Assembly: GCF_014203235.1 (NCBI RefSeq)
Contig: NZ_JACHIN010000006.1
Span: forward strand, 124,001 to 188,000
DNA: 64,000 nucleotides
Direction: 5' to 3'
DNA from: Nonomuraea endophytica
Lineage (GTDB): Bacteria > Actinomycetota > Actinomycetes > Streptosporangiales > Streptosporangiaceae
Notes under the pieces: model-generated
The model's database searches: none
Told to the model about the DNA's origin: nothing
Seen by the model: only the letters and a program-made list of their open reading frames with translations
Position numbers and translations under genes: made by a program
In this document: positions 17,386 through 25,735 of the stretch, piece by piece
How the letters are laid out: the number at the start of each line of letters is the position of its first letter
How positions within the stretch are numbered: the stretch's first letter is position 1

Positions 17386-17721
17386 TCAGCGGCGCAGAGC
17401 CCGAACGGCTTCCTCCGGCACCTGGATCACGATGGAGTGGTAGCTCTCGATCCGCGAGATGATCTCCTCCCGGGGACCCTTCAGCCAGGCGTCGCTGCCG
17501 TAGAACTCCTCCTCCTGATCACGATGCGCCTCAAGCGAGGCGAAGGCCCGGATGAGATAAGCCTCCTCGTGGCCGTCCTCATCCACCAGCGACGCCCCGC
17601 TGTCCACGACGTCGATGCCGAACTGGCGCAGCAGAGGTACGGCCAGCGTCGCCATCGCCTGGACGAAGTCGGCACGGGTGCCGGGCTTGAGGCGGTAGGT
17701 CCGGAATTCGAGAACCATCAT
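17386..17721 (-). CDS. NIPSNAP family protein
   Basis: 111 aa from ATG 17721, chosen for the GGGGAG four bases upstream rather than an in-frame start at 17787. The sequence MMVLEFRTYRLKPG and the ferredoxin-like dimeric barrel pattern are typical of NIPSNAP proteins, small cytosolic proteins of poorly known function. It converges with the P450 gene (3 bp between stops) and is divergent from the VOC protein. Confidence 0.8.
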   Translation of the reverse strand: MMVLEFRTYRLKPGTRADFVQAMATLAVPLLRQFGIDVVDSGASLVDEDGHEEAYLIRAFASLEAHRDQEEEFYGSDAWLKGPREEIISRIESYHSIVIQVPEEAVRALRR

Positions 17722-17810
17722 GTCGCTCCCCTTCCACGGTACTGGGGACATCATGTCGTGCCGGGCCAAGCCTCGTGCAGTAGTCAAATTTGTCCAGTAG
17801 AGTACTGCGC

Positions 17811-18530
17811 ATGACTGGTGAGAAGACCGTGCCGGCGCTGCCCTGCCGTTCCATCGACGAGATCGCCGAGTTCTACGAGATGCTCGGCTTCACCAGGACC
17901 TACTACCAGACCCGCCCGAACCCGTACGTGGCGGTGAAGCGCGACGACATCGAGATCCACTTCTTCGGCATGCCGGGCTTCAACCCGGAAGACTCCTACG
18001 GGAGCTGCATCGTGCTGGTGCCCGACACCGGGGAACTGTTCAACGCGTTCGCCGAGAGGATGCGCGTGGCGTACGGCAAGCTGCTGGTCTCCGGCATCCC
18101 CCGGATGACCCGCCCGCGCAAACGGAAGAACGTCGACAACCTCTCCGGATTCTCGGTGATCGACCCCGGCGGCAACTGGATCAGATTCTTCGCCGCCAAA
18201 CCCGACGCCGCGGACACGGACGCACCGCTGACCAAGCTGGCCTCGTCCCTGCGCAACGCCGTGGTCATGGGCGACTCCCACGGCAAGCACGACCAGGCCG
18301 CCCGCATCCTGGACACCGCCCTGCGCCGCGACCAGGAGACCGCCGCCCCGAGGGACCTCCTGGAAGCCCTGGCCTACCGCGCGGAACTGGCCGCCCGAGC
18401 CGACGACCACCCCGCCGCCCGCGAGTTCCTCACCAGGGCCCGGCAGATCCCCCTCAACGAGGCCGACCAGGACGCCCTGACCGACACCCTCGCCAGCCTC
18501 CACGACCTCGACGCCGTCCTGCGCGCCTGA
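17811..18530 (+). CDS. VOC (glyoxalase/bleomycin resistance-like) protein with C-terminal helical extension
   Basis: 239 aa. Residues 1 to about 130 form a vicinal-oxygen-chelate domain of the bleomycin-resistance/lactoylglutathione-lyase type (IDEIAEFYEMLGF at the start, IDPGGNWIRFF at its end). The remaining 110 residues are helical and Ala-rich with a TPR-like pattern (DLLEALAYRAELAARAD). The ATG has no Shine-Dalgarno, and TAGAGT at 17798-17803 ends 7 bases before it, so the mRNA is probably leaderless. Function could be antibiotic binding or an unknown dioxygenase-like activity. Confidence 0.78.
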   Translation: MTGEKTVPALPCRSIDEIAEFYEMLGFTRTYYQTRPNPYVAVKRDDIEIHFFGMPGFNPEDSYGSCIVLVPDTGELFNAFAERMRVAYGKLLVSGIPRMTRPRKRKNVDNLSGFSVIDPGGNWIRFFAAKPDAADTDAPLTKLASSLRNAVVMGDSHGKHDQAARILDTALRRDQETAAPRDLLEALAYRAELAARADDHPAAREFLTRARQIPLNEADQDALTDTLASLHDLDAVLRA

Positions 18531-18547
18531 TCGCCGGGTTTCAGCGG

Positions 18548-18934
18548 TCAGCAGGTGACCCTGATCTCGTTGGAGAACTTGAACAGAGCGTCGCCGCCGA
18601 CCAGGCGCGCCGAGTGCTTGGTGCGCCACGTGTGCTTGCCCGTGCCCTTGCAGAAGTAGGAGATCCCCACGTCCCTGCCGCTTCCGCGCACCGTGACCTC
18701 CGGCCCCAGGTTCTCCCAGCCGTACCACCGCTTACGCTGGATCTGCAGCCAGCTCACGCCGGTGCCGCAGTTCAGCTTGCTGCCGTAGCCCTTGATGTAG
18801 TTGCCGGACTTACTGGTGAGACCGATGTGCAGCTCGCACTTCGCGGTGGCCGCCTGGACGGGGGCGGACACGACCGCGGTGAGAGGTACGGTGGCGGCGG
18901 CCACGAGGATGGCAGTGAGCACACGTTTGGACAT
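18548..18934 (-). CDS. small secreted cysteine-containing protein of unknown function
   Basis: 128 aa with a clear Sec signal peptide (MSKRVLTAILVAAATVPLTA, cleavage near VQAAT). The mature part of about 100 residues has four Cys, probably two disulfides, plus many Lys/Arg/Trp residues. GGAGG lies 8 bases before the ATG. I do not recognise the family. It stands alone, converging with the VOC gene. Confidence 0.7.
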   Translation of the reverse strand: MSKRVLTAILVAAATVPLTAVVSAPVQAATAKCELHIGLTSKSGNYIKGYGSKLNCGTGVSWLQIQRKRWYGWENLGPEVTVRGSGRDVGISYFCKGTGKHTWRTKHSARLVGGDALFKFSNEIRVTC

Positions 18935-19072
18935 TTGAGCGCCTCCGATGCATCTGAACCATGACTGGCCAGAGCGTAGGCAACACCGCTGTCGAAACGC
19001 TTTTTCCGCACAACGACGTCGCAGCGCGACACCGCCTTCGCGACCACCCCAGCGCGGGGCGGCGGGTCGCGC

Positions 19073-19564
19073 TCAGAGGGCCAGCCGCTCCCGGGCGGGC
19101 GTCCAGTGCGGCATCTCGATCGTCTCCTCCGCGTCCTCCTCATACCAGCCGGTCTCCGCCAGCCAGGTCTCCAGCCAGCCGGTCAGCTCGTCGGCATCGA
19201 CGTACCAGGCCAGATGCTCGTCATCGTCGCTGCCCAGCCCGTTGGGTTCGTACAGCAGGACCGTGGCGCGCGCGTGCTCGCAGTCGATCGCCGCGTACAT
19301 CCCGCACCCCCACTCCAGCACCGGCAGCACGCCCGCGGGCCATCGCTCCTCCTCGCGGGCCGCGATGGCATCCCGCAGGGAGAACAGCTGGTAGTCGGGC
19401 CCGAACCCGCCGTCGGCCACCTCCAGGTAGAGGCGCCGTAAGAGCGGTGGCAGCGGGAAGCCCAGCTCCCGCTCGGCCTCCCCGAGCTCGTCGGCGGTCA
19501 CGGTGGGCGGGAGGGCCTCTTCGGCCGCCTTGGCGATCACCCGCCGGAGCAGATCGTCGGTCAT
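19073..19564 (-). CDS. SMI1/KNR4 (SUKH) family protein
   Basis: 163 aa from ATG 19564. The pattern of an N-terminal acidic helix (DELGEAERELGFPLPPLLRR), then GGFGPDYQLFSL and a later WGCGMYAAID segment fits the SUKH superfamily. Some members are immunity proteins to polymorphic toxins; others are lone cytosolic proteins. No toxin gene lies alongside. Codon 42 is TTA (19439-19441 on the minus strand), a rare codon here. Confidence 0.72.
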   Translation of the reverse strand: MTDDLLRRVIAKAAEEALPPTVTADELGEAERELGFPLPPLLRRLYLEVADGGFGPDYQLFSLRDAIAAREEERWPAGVLPVLEWGCGMYAAIDCEHARATVLLYEPNGLGSDDDEHLAWYVDADELTGWLETWLAETGWYEEDAEETIEMPHWTPARERLAL

Positions 19565-19630
19565 GGCGGCCATCCTGGCAGCCGCCACCGACGTTTCCGG
19601 CCCCGGTGGAGCTCACCGAGCACGGGCGGG

Positions 19631-20632
19631 TCACGGGGTGCGGTGCAGGGCGGGGCGGCGGGCCCAGGTGGCCCAGCGCCAGAGCCATTCGAGCGGCCCC
19701 TGCCGGAAGCGGCGCAGCCACAACGTGGACACCACCCACTGGGGCACGATGACGGCTGCAGCGATCAGCACCACCGTCCCCGACGACCACTCATCCGGCG
19801 ACCCTCCGAGCACGAGCGTGGCCAGCAGGACGAGCACGGTGGCGGTCAGGTAATTGGTCAGTGCCATCCGGCCCAGCGGCGCGAACACCTTCTGCAGCAC
19901 GGGCCGCAGCGGCGTACGGAGCAGGAGCAGCAGGCCGCACACGTACGCGCCCGCGGTCAGCAGCCCGGCCAGGGAGAACCAGAGGTTGAAGCCCGCCGAC
20001 CCCTCGGTCCCGATCTGCAGCCACACGGCGGGCACCGCGCCCGCCACGAAGAGCACGAACAGAACGGCCGGTCCGCGCACGGCGTGCTCCATCCGGTCGA
20101 TCACGCCATAGCGCGTCAGCGCCGAGCCCAGCAGAAACAATCCGGGCACCAGCGGCACCCCGTTGCTGCCGAGGATCAGCGGCGTCACGATGAGGACGGC
20201 CGCCAGCCCCGCGACGGCCCAGCGCGGCAGCCAGGTCGAGGGCAGCAGGACCACGAGCCCGACGACCGCGTAGATGGTGAGGATGTCGCCCCGCCACAGC
20301 AGGAACATGTGCGCCAGACCGATGGCGACCAGGACCAGGAGCCGCCGCAGCAGCAGGACCCGCGGGCGTGGGACCTGCCGCCTCGCCGACTCCAGCAGCA
20401 GCGAGAACCCGACGCCGAACAGCAGCGAGAAGATCGGGAAGAAGCGCTGGTCGACGAAGAGCCCCAGCAGGGAAGGATCACCGCCCGGTGCGGCCGGTGC
20501 GGTGCCGCCCATGTGGGCGATCGGCTTGACGTTGGCGAGCAGGATGCCGCACAGGGCGAACCCGCGCAGCACGTCCAGCGCGGCGACCCTCGGCCGGCCG
20601 GAGGAGGTCGCGGGGAGCGTTTCTTGTGACAT
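19631..20632 (-). CDS. DUF418/YeiB-type membrane protein
   Basis: 333 aa with about nine hydrophobic segments. The N-terminal RVAALDVLRGFALCGILLAN is the typical opening of DUF418/acyltransferase-like membrane proteins, and the C-terminal GRMALTNYLTATVL belongs to the DUF418 domain. Function is not established; an acyl transfer role is often suggested. It is divergent from the NarL-type sensor kinase gene and may be one of its targets. Confidence 0.78.
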   Translation of the reverse strand: MSQETLPATSSGRPRVAALDVLRGFALCGILLANVKPIAHMGGTAPAAPGGDPSLLGLFVDQRFFPIFSLLFGVGFSLLLESARRQVPRPRVLLLRRLLVLVAIGLAHMFLLWRGDILTIYAVVGLVVLLPSTWLPRWAVAGLAAVLIVTPLILGSNGVPLVPGLFLLGSALTRYGVIDRMEHAVRGPAVLFVLFVAGAVPAVWLQIGTEGSAGFNLWFSLAGLLTAGAYVCGLLLLLRTPLRPVLQKVFAPLGRMALTNYLTATVLVLLATLVLGGSPDEWSSGTVVLIAAAVIVPQWVVSTLWLRRFRQGPLEWLWRWATWARRPALHRTP

Positions 20633-20694
20633 GAGGCTTCATCCTGCGAACCGCGACCGGCTCCCCACATCGGCGGAAAGCAGGGAAAAGGACA

Positions 20695-20711
20695 GTACCT
20701 TTGGCCGGTAC
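20695..20711. promoter_or_regulatory. inverted repeat in the DUF418/histidine kinase gap
   Basis: GTACC (20695-20699) and GGTAC (20707-20711) are separated by 7 bp and lie 34 bp upstream of the kinase start. The layout would suit the dimeric NarL-type regulator encoded next door, but the arms are short. Confidence 0.3.
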
Positions 20712-20745
20712 AGGCCGGCGGGGTTCCTCTTCTAGCCTGTGTGAC

Positions 20746-21846
20746 GTGCATGTTCTCGAACGGCTGCAGGCGGCGGGGCTCGGTGTCGTGTTCGCGGCGG
20801 CCGTGGCCTTCCAGGCGTACCAGGTCGCCGGCAGCTGGGGCGCCGGTCACGGGTTGTTCGGGGCGGCGGTGGCGGTGGTGGTGTGCGTGCTGGCTCTCGT
20901 GCGCCAGGCCGGTGTGCTGTGGACGGCGGTCGCGGGCCTGACCGTCGCCGCGCTGGCCGTGCTCGCCACCCGTTTCGTCCCCCTGCCCGCCGAGCCCAGC
21001 CCGGCCACGTCGCTGGCGCTGGCGGTGCTCGTCGGCGCCGCGGTCAGGACGCTGCCCGTCCGCGCGGCCGCCGCCGTGGCCACCGCCGGGCTGGCGGTGG
21101 TGGCGGGCGGCTTCCTCGCCGATCCCGGCTCGGCGGTGCCGACGTTGAGCGCCCTGGCCTGGCTCGCCGCCGTACTGCTTGGACTCGCCCCCCGGCTCCT
21201 CGCCGCCCGCCGCCACGCCGCGGCCGAGCGGGTACGGCGGGCCGAACGCCTGGAGCTGGCCAGAGAGCTGCACGACGTGGTCGCCCACCACATCACCAGC
21301 ATCGTGCTCCAGGCCCAGGCCGCCCAGCTCGTCACCGCCAAGCACCCGGACAAGACGCCCGGCTCCCTGGCCGGCATCGAGTCGGCGGGCGCGGCGGCGC
21401 TGGCCGCGACCCGGCGCGTGGTCGGCCTGCTGCGCGACGCCGCCCCGGCCGGCGAGGGCCACGAGCGGCTCGGCGAGCTGATCGAGGGCTTCGAGGCCCA
21501 GGGCCGACGGGCGTACCTGCGGATGGACGCGGAACCGTCCGCATGGCCGCCGGAGGTGAGCAGCACCGTGTACCGGATCGTGCGGGAGGCGCTGACGAAC
21601 GTCGCCCGGCACGCGCCGCAGGCACGCGAGGTCACCGTCGGCATCACCGAAGACGGGACGGCGGTGACGGTCGCGGTCGAGGACGACGCGCCGCAGACGC
21701 CCGCCCGCCGCTACCGCCGCGCCGGGTACGGGCTCATCGGCATGCGCGAACGCCTCGAAGCGCTCGGCGGCACGCTGGCGGCCGGACCGCGGCCCGGCTC
21801 CGGCTGGTCCGTCCAGGCGGTCATCCCGACCGGCGGGCGCCGATGA
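20746..21846 (+). CDS. sensor histidine kinase, NarL/DesK type (HisKA_3)
   Basis: 366 aa from GTG 20746; TAGCCT at 20733-20738 ends 7 bases upstream, so the transcript may be leaderless. About five membrane helices fill residues 1-150. ARELHDVVAHHITSIVLQA contains the phospho-acceptor His of HisKA_3 kinases. The HATPase domain follows, with REALTNVARHAP as N-box and GYGLIGMRERLEALGG as G-box. Its stop overlaps the response regulator start (ATGA). Confidence 0.88.
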   Translation: MHVLERLQAAGLGVVFAAAVAFQAYQVAGSWGAGHGLFGAAVAVVVCVLALVRQAGVLWTAVAGLTVAALAVLATRFVPLPAEPSPATSLALAVLVGAAVRTLPVRAAAAVATAGLAVVAGGFLADPGSAVPTLSALAWLAAVLLGLAPRLLAARRHAAAERVRRAERLELARELHDVVAHHITSIVLQAQAAQLVTAKHPDKTPGSLAGIESAGAAALAATRRVVGLLRDAAPAGEGHERLGELIEGFEAQGRRAYLRMDAEPSAWPPEVSSTVYRIVREALTNVARHAPQAREVTVGITEDGTAVTVAVEDDAPQTPARRYRRAGYGLIGMRERLEALGGTLAAGPRPGSGWSVQAVIPTGGRR

Positions 21847-22496
21847 CGCCGCCGATCCGGGTGCTGCTGGCCGACGACCAGGAGATGATCAGGGCCAGCC
21901 TGCGGATCATCCTGGAGGACCAGCCCGACATCGTCGTGGTCGCCGAGGCCGCCGACGGCGTGGAGGCGATCGAGCAGGCGCACCGGACGCGGCCGGACGT
22001 GTGCCTGGTGGACATCCAGATGCCCCGGCTGGACGGGATCGGGGTGGTCCGCGCGCTGGCCGACGCGGAGCCGAGGGTGGTCATGGTGACCACGTTCGAC
22101 CTGGACGAGTACGTCTACGGGGCGTTGCGGCTGGGGGCCGCCGGGTTCGTGCTGAAGGACGCGGGTCCCAAGCTGCTCGTGGAGGCGGTGCGGGCCGCGT
22201 ACACGGGGGACGCGCTCATCTCGCCGTCGATCACGCTGCGGTTGCTGAGCCATCTGGCCGAACGCGGGGCGCGGGCCAGGGCGCGGGTGCCGGCGCAGCC
22301 GCTGACCGTGCGGGAGGCCGAGATCGTCCGGGCGATCGCCAAGGGGCGCACCAACCAGGAGATCGCCGATGAGCTGTTCCTGTCGCTGAGCACGGTCAAG
22401 GGGTACGTGTCCGGCATCCTGGACAAGCTCGGGGTCCGCGGGAGGGTCGAGATCGTGGCCTGGGCCTGGGAGAGCCGCCTGATGGACGGCTCCTGA
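21843..22496 (+). CDS. NarL/LuxR family response regulator
   Basis: 217 aa. The receiver domain has acidic pocket residues LADDQE, phospho-acceptor Asp in CLVDIQMP (near residue 54) and the conserved Lys in VLKDAG. The C-terminal LuxR helix-turn-helix reads NQEIADELFLSLSTVKGYVS. It is the output partner of the kinase encoded immediately upstream. A strong hairpin terminator follows its stop. Confidence 0.9.
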   Translation: MTPPIRVLLADDQEMIRASLRIILEDQPDIVVVAEAADGVEAIEQAHRTRPDVCLVDIQMPRLDGIGVVRALADAEPRVVMVTTFDLDEYVYGALRLGAAGFVLKDAGPKLLVEAVRAAYTGDALISPSITLRLLSHLAERGARARARVPAQPLTVREAEIVRAIAKGRTNQEIADELFLSLSTVKGYVSGILDKLGVRGRVEIVAWAWESRLMDGS

Positions 22497-22516
22497 CCGG
22501 CTCGCCGGGGGCAGGC

Positions 22517-22552
22517 GCGGCCGCCCCCGGCCGATCGGTCGGGGGCGGCCGC
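22517..22552. terminator. bidirectional terminator between convergent genes
   Basis: A perfect 13-bp stem (GCGGCCGCCCCCG at 22517-22529 pairing with 22540-22552) encloses a loop that itself contains the palindrome CCGATCGG. It lies between the stop codons of the response regulator and the convergent hydrolase. Without a U-tract it is the GC-hairpin type common in actinomycetes. Confidence 0.75.
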
Positions 22553-22586
22553 TTCTTCACGTGTAGGAACGTGCGCCGGCATGGGG

Positions 22587-23393
22587 TCAGAGCTGGGCCA
22601 GGACGGCGCGCAGGGCGGGGGCGAAGCCGTCGGGGTCGTCGGCGAAGCCGGTGTGGTCGCCGGGGAACGAGACGGGCTCGATGCCCAGGGCGGCGCCCAG
22701 AGCGCGGGAGGTGCGGTCGCACAGCTGGCCGGCCGACTCCTCTCCGATGCCGATCACGAGGCGCGGGCCCGCGCGCAGCAGGTCCGGGTCGGGAGCCCAG
22801 TGGGTGGTGCCGTGCAGCTCGTGGGCGAACCAGCGGCGCTCGTCGGCCACGTGCTGAGGATCGCGCTCGCCGCCGAACATCATCTCCAGCGCGCCGTCCG
22901 GGACCGTGATGTTGGCCTGCGCCATGACCTTCGCCCACGCGCCGACCGCGTCGCCGCCGAGGTAGGTGGCAATGAGCTCGTCGGTGAGGGTGTGGAGCTT
23001 GTCGCGCTCCGGCAGGAGTTCGATGAGCGGGGGCTCGTGGGCGATGACCGCGCGCAGCTGCTCCGGGTGGGTCTGGGCGAGGGCGAGGGCGGTGATCGCG
23101 CCGCCGCTGGAGCCGAAGACCACGGCGGGACCGGCGTCCACGCGGGCCAGCAGGCGTGACAGGTCGTCGGCGCGCAGCTTCGGCGTGGAGTCCTGGGCGG
23201 GGTCGTCGAGGAGGCTGCGCTTGATGCCGCGCGGGTCGGCGGTGAGCACCGTGTGGTCGGTGGCCAGCAGGTCGGCCAGCGGGGCGAAGGAGTCGGCGTC
23301 CATCGGGGCGCCGACGAGGGCGACGAGCGGGCCCTGGCCGCGTACCTCGAAGTGCAGGCGGGCGTCGGGGAGGTCGAGAGTGGCGACGGTCAT
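22587..23393 (-). CDS. alpha/beta hydrolase
   Basis: 268 aa. The nucleophile elbow is GSSGG (residues about 101-105), the acidic residue probably lies in RLVIGIGEES, and the His is in FPGDHTGF near the C-terminus. AGGAG is 6 bases before the ATG, and the start overlaps the MFS gene by 4 bp. It is cytosolic; the substrate is unknown. As it shares an operon with an efflux-type transporter and a divergent LysR regulator, a detoxification role is plausible. Confidence 0.82.
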   Translation of the reverse strand: MTVATLDLPDARLHFEVRGQGPLVALVGAPMDADSFAPLADLLATDHTVLTADPRGIKRSLLDDPAQDSTPKLRADDLSRLLARVDAGPAVVFGSSGGAITALALAQTHPEQLRAVIAHEPPLIELLPERDKLHTLTDELIATYLGGDAVGAWAKVMAQANITVPDGALEMMFGGERDPQHVADERRWFAHELHGTTHWAPDPDLLRAGPRLVIGIGEESAGQLCDRTSRALGAALGIEPVSFPGDHTGFADDPDGFAPALRAVLAQL

Positions 23394-24577
23394 GATGTGC
23401 TCCTGGACGTGGTGGCCGCGATGGGCCGATTGCGGGTCGCTGACACGGAGACCGCGTTCAGCAGGGGTGGTGCGGCGGTGGCCACGAGCAGCGCGAGCGC
23501 CGCCGGGATCACCAGGGCGAGTGGCAGCGTCGCCGCCGTGGCGACGTAGCCGATGAGGGCGGGGCCGACGAGGCCTCCGCCGTAGCTGATGGTGGTGACG
23601 GCCGACAGGCGGCGGGCCGCGCCGTCGGCGGCGCCGAGCAGGCTGGCCACGATCGGCCAGACGACGGCCATGCCGGCGCCTGCCAGCGCCCAGCCGGCCA
23701 TGGCGCAGCCCACCCGCGCCGCCGCGCCGAACGGCAGGACGCCGGCGAGCAGGACGAGGCCGTAACCGGCGGTTGCGGTCACACCGCACAGCCGGATCGT
23801 GGTGCGCACGCCGAGCCGGGTGCGCAGCGCGTCGCCGGCGAAGCGGACGAGCGTCATCGCGACGAAGAAGACGGTGTACACGAGCGAGCCGGTGGCGGGG
23901 TCCGCGCCCAGGACGCGGGTGGCGTGCACTCCGGCCCAGTCGGTGGCGGCGCCCTCGGTGATGAAGGCCGCCGCGCCGACCACGCCCAGCATCACCATGA
24001 GACCGGGCCGCGGCGGGGCCGGGCGCGCGTGCTCGGCAGGCTGGGGGACGAGGCGGAGGCGTGGGTCCGGGGTGCCCTTGACCCCCAGCAGGGCCAGGGC
24101 CAGGATGATCGCGCCCGCGCCCATCAGCACCCGCACGTCCAGGCCGGCCCGCAGCGCCGCCGTGATGACCGCGCCGCCCGCCACGGCCCCGAGCGTCCAC
24201 GTCCCGTGCACCGTGGCCATGATCGGCCGGGCCAGGGAACGCTCCACGGCCGCCGCCTGCAGGCTCAGGGCCACGTTGAGCAGCCCGAACAGCATCCCGA
24301 GCACCACCGCCGAGATCATCAGCGTCTCGACCCCGCCGGCCAGCGCCGGTCCGGCCAGCCCGAGCGCGGCCGCCGGGGCGCAGATCCGGAGCAGGCGCCG
24401 CCCGGTCCACCGCTCGGCCAGCCGCCCGGCCACCGGCATCGCCACGAGGGCGCCGACGGCCAGCGCCATCAGCAGCCCGCCGAGCCGTCCCGGCCCGAGT
24501 TCCAGGCGGGCGTCGGTGGCGGGGAGCGTGGCGCCCCACAGCGCGTTCATGACACCGGTCAGCCCGTAGCTCAGCAT
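23390..24577 (-). CDS. MFS transporter
   Basis: 395 aa with about 12 hydrophobic segments and the loop motif GRLAERWTGRRLLR after helix 2. I place the start at ATG 24577, which has GAGGA six bases upstream; ATG 24598 would add seven residues without a good ribosome site. It resembles YbjJ/sugar-porter-like MFS proteins. Co-transcribed with the hydrolase downstream and divergent from a LysR gene. Confidence 0.82.
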   Translation of the reverse strand: MLSYGLTGVMNALWGATLPATDARLELGPGRLGGLLMALAVGALVAMPVAGRLAERWTGRRLLRICAPAAALGLAGPALAGGVETLMISAVVLGMLFGLLNVALSLQAAAVERSLARPIMATVHGTWTLGAVAGGAVITAALRAGLDVRVLMGAGAIILALALLGVKGTPDPRLRLVPQPAEHARPAPPRPGLMVMLGVVGAAAFITEGAATDWAGVHATRVLGADPATGSLVYTVFFVAMTLVRFAGDALRTRLGVRTTIRLCGVTATAGYGLVLLAGVLPFGAAARVGCAMAGWALAGAGMAVVWPIVASLLGAADGAARRLSAVTTISYGGGLVGPALIGYVATAATLPLALVIPAALALLVATAAPPLLNAVSVSATRNRPIAATTSRSTS

Positions 24578-24650
24578 GATCGTTCCTCGTCCAGCCATGC
24601 CTCGATCCTGGCGGCGGCGCTCGCCTGGGGTCCAACACCTGTTCGAAGGT

Positions 24651-24675
24651 GATTCACGCGTCAGATGCGTTAATC
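24651..24675. promoter_or_regulatory. probable LysR operator in the MFS/LysR divergent gap
   Basis: GATTCACGC (24651-24659) and GCGTTAATC (24667-24675) form an inverted repeat matching at 8 of 9 positions around a 7-bp spacer. A T-N11-A arrangement typical of LysR sites lies inside it. The site ends 15 bp before the LysR start, placed for autorepression and divergent activation. Confidence 0.5.
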
Positions 24676-24690
24676 GGGTAGGAAGGAGGG

Positions 24691-25647
24691 GTGCCTGACG
24701 ACGTGGAGATCCGGCTGTTGCGCCACTACGTGGCCGTGGCCGAGGAGTTGCACTTCAGCCGAGCCGCACAGCGCCTGTTCGTGGCGCAGCAGGCACTCAG
24801 CCGCGACGTCAGGCGGCTGGAGGACCGGGTCGGACGCCGGCTGCTGGAACGCACCACCCGCAAGGTCACGCTCACCGCGGAGGGCCGGCTGCTGCTGACC
24901 CGGGCGCGGGAGATCCTCGGGCTGTTCGACGCGACCATGATCGAACTGCGCGGGCAGCCCCGGTCGCTGACCGTCGACGTGGTCGGCTCCGGCCTCACCC
25001 CCGCGCTGGTGCTGGCCGCCGCGCGCGGGCGGGCGCCGGGGGTGGAGTTCTTCGCCCGCTTCCACAGCGGCGCGGAGGCCGCGGTGCCGCTGCTGCTGGA
25101 CGGGCGGCTGGACATCACGTTCGGCCGCAGCCCCGGCCTGCTGGACGGGGTACGGCAGCGCCCGGTCCGCCACGAGCGCATCGCGGTGCTGGTGCCGGAG
25201 CGGCATCCGCTGGCCGAGCTGCCCGCCGTACCCCTGGAGGCGTTGCGCGGCACCAACCCGTGCATCCGCGCGGGCGACCACGCGACGCCCGGGTGGGAGC
25301 ACGCGCTCCTGCAGTTGCTCGCGCCCTTCGGCGTGGACCCCGCGCTCGCCCACCCGCACGTGCGGGGCGGTGACGAGCTCGCGCAGCACATCCGCGACCG
25401 GGACGCGCCGATCCTCACCTTGACCACGCAACCTGACATTCCGGGCGCGGTGCTGCGGCCGCTCGTGGATCCGGTCGCGGTGTTTCCGTGGATGATGATC
25501 TGGCGTTCCGACGGCGACCATCCGGGCCTGCGCGCCCTGCGTGAGGCCGTGGACGAGCTGGCCACGGCCCATGACTGGCTGGCCCCGACCGGCGACGCCT
25601 GGCTGCCCGAACCCGAGGCGAGCCTGCCGGTGCGCAACCCGCTCTGA
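24691..25647 (+). CDS. LysR family transcriptional regulator
   Basis: 318 aa from GTG 24691 in a GGAAGGAGG context. The N-terminal winged helix is canonical: LLRHYVAVAEELHFSRAAQR and the recognition segment QQALSRDVRRLEDRVG. The C-terminal periplasmic-binding-like effector domain follows from about residue 95. It is divergent from the MFS-hydrolase pair, which it presumably controls through the inverted repeat between them. Confidence 0.88.
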   Translation: MPDDVEIRLLRHYVAVAEELHFSRAAQRLFVAQQALSRDVRRLEDRVGRRLLERTTRKVTLTAEGRLLLTRAREILGLFDATMIELRGQPRSLTVDVVGSGLTPALVLAAARGRAPGVEFFARFHSGAEAAVPLLLDGRLDITFGRSPGLLDGVRQRPVRHERIAVLVPERHPLAELPAVPLEALRGTNPCIRAGDHATPGWEHALLQLLAPFGVDPALAHPHVRGGDELAQHIRDRDAPILTLTTQPDIPGAVLRPLVDPVAVFPWMMIWRSDGDHPGLRALREAVDELATAHDWLAPTGDAWLPEPEASLPVRNPL

Positions 25648-25689
25648 GTACGGGGTTACTCATGTTTCCGGCCGTGACGCCCCCGACAG

Positions 25690-25714
25690 TCACAGGGAGG
25701 ACATTCCCCTGTGA
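25690..25714. promoter_or_regulatory. inverted repeat upstream of the exported metzincin gene
   Basis: TCACAGGG (25690-25697) and CCCTGTGA (25707-25714) are perfect 8-bp arms around 9 bp, ending 21 bp before the ATG. It may be an operator or a hairpin in the leader that exposes or hides the GGAG ribosome site just after it. Confidence 0.4.
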
Positions 25715-25735
25715 ATCTCTCTGGAGCGGTACATC

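Noticed and set aside
19073..19564. Polymorphic toxin/immunity locus suggested by the SMI1/KNR4 protein
   Set aside because: No large toxin gene, secretion gene or further immunity gene lies nearby; lone SUKH proteins are common.
22587..24638. A 683-codon minus-strand frame that would fuse the alpha/beta hydrolase to a long upstream region
   Set aside because: The upstream part is an Arg/Gly-rich shadow of the MFS gene; the hydrolase has its own ATG at 23393 with AGGAG.
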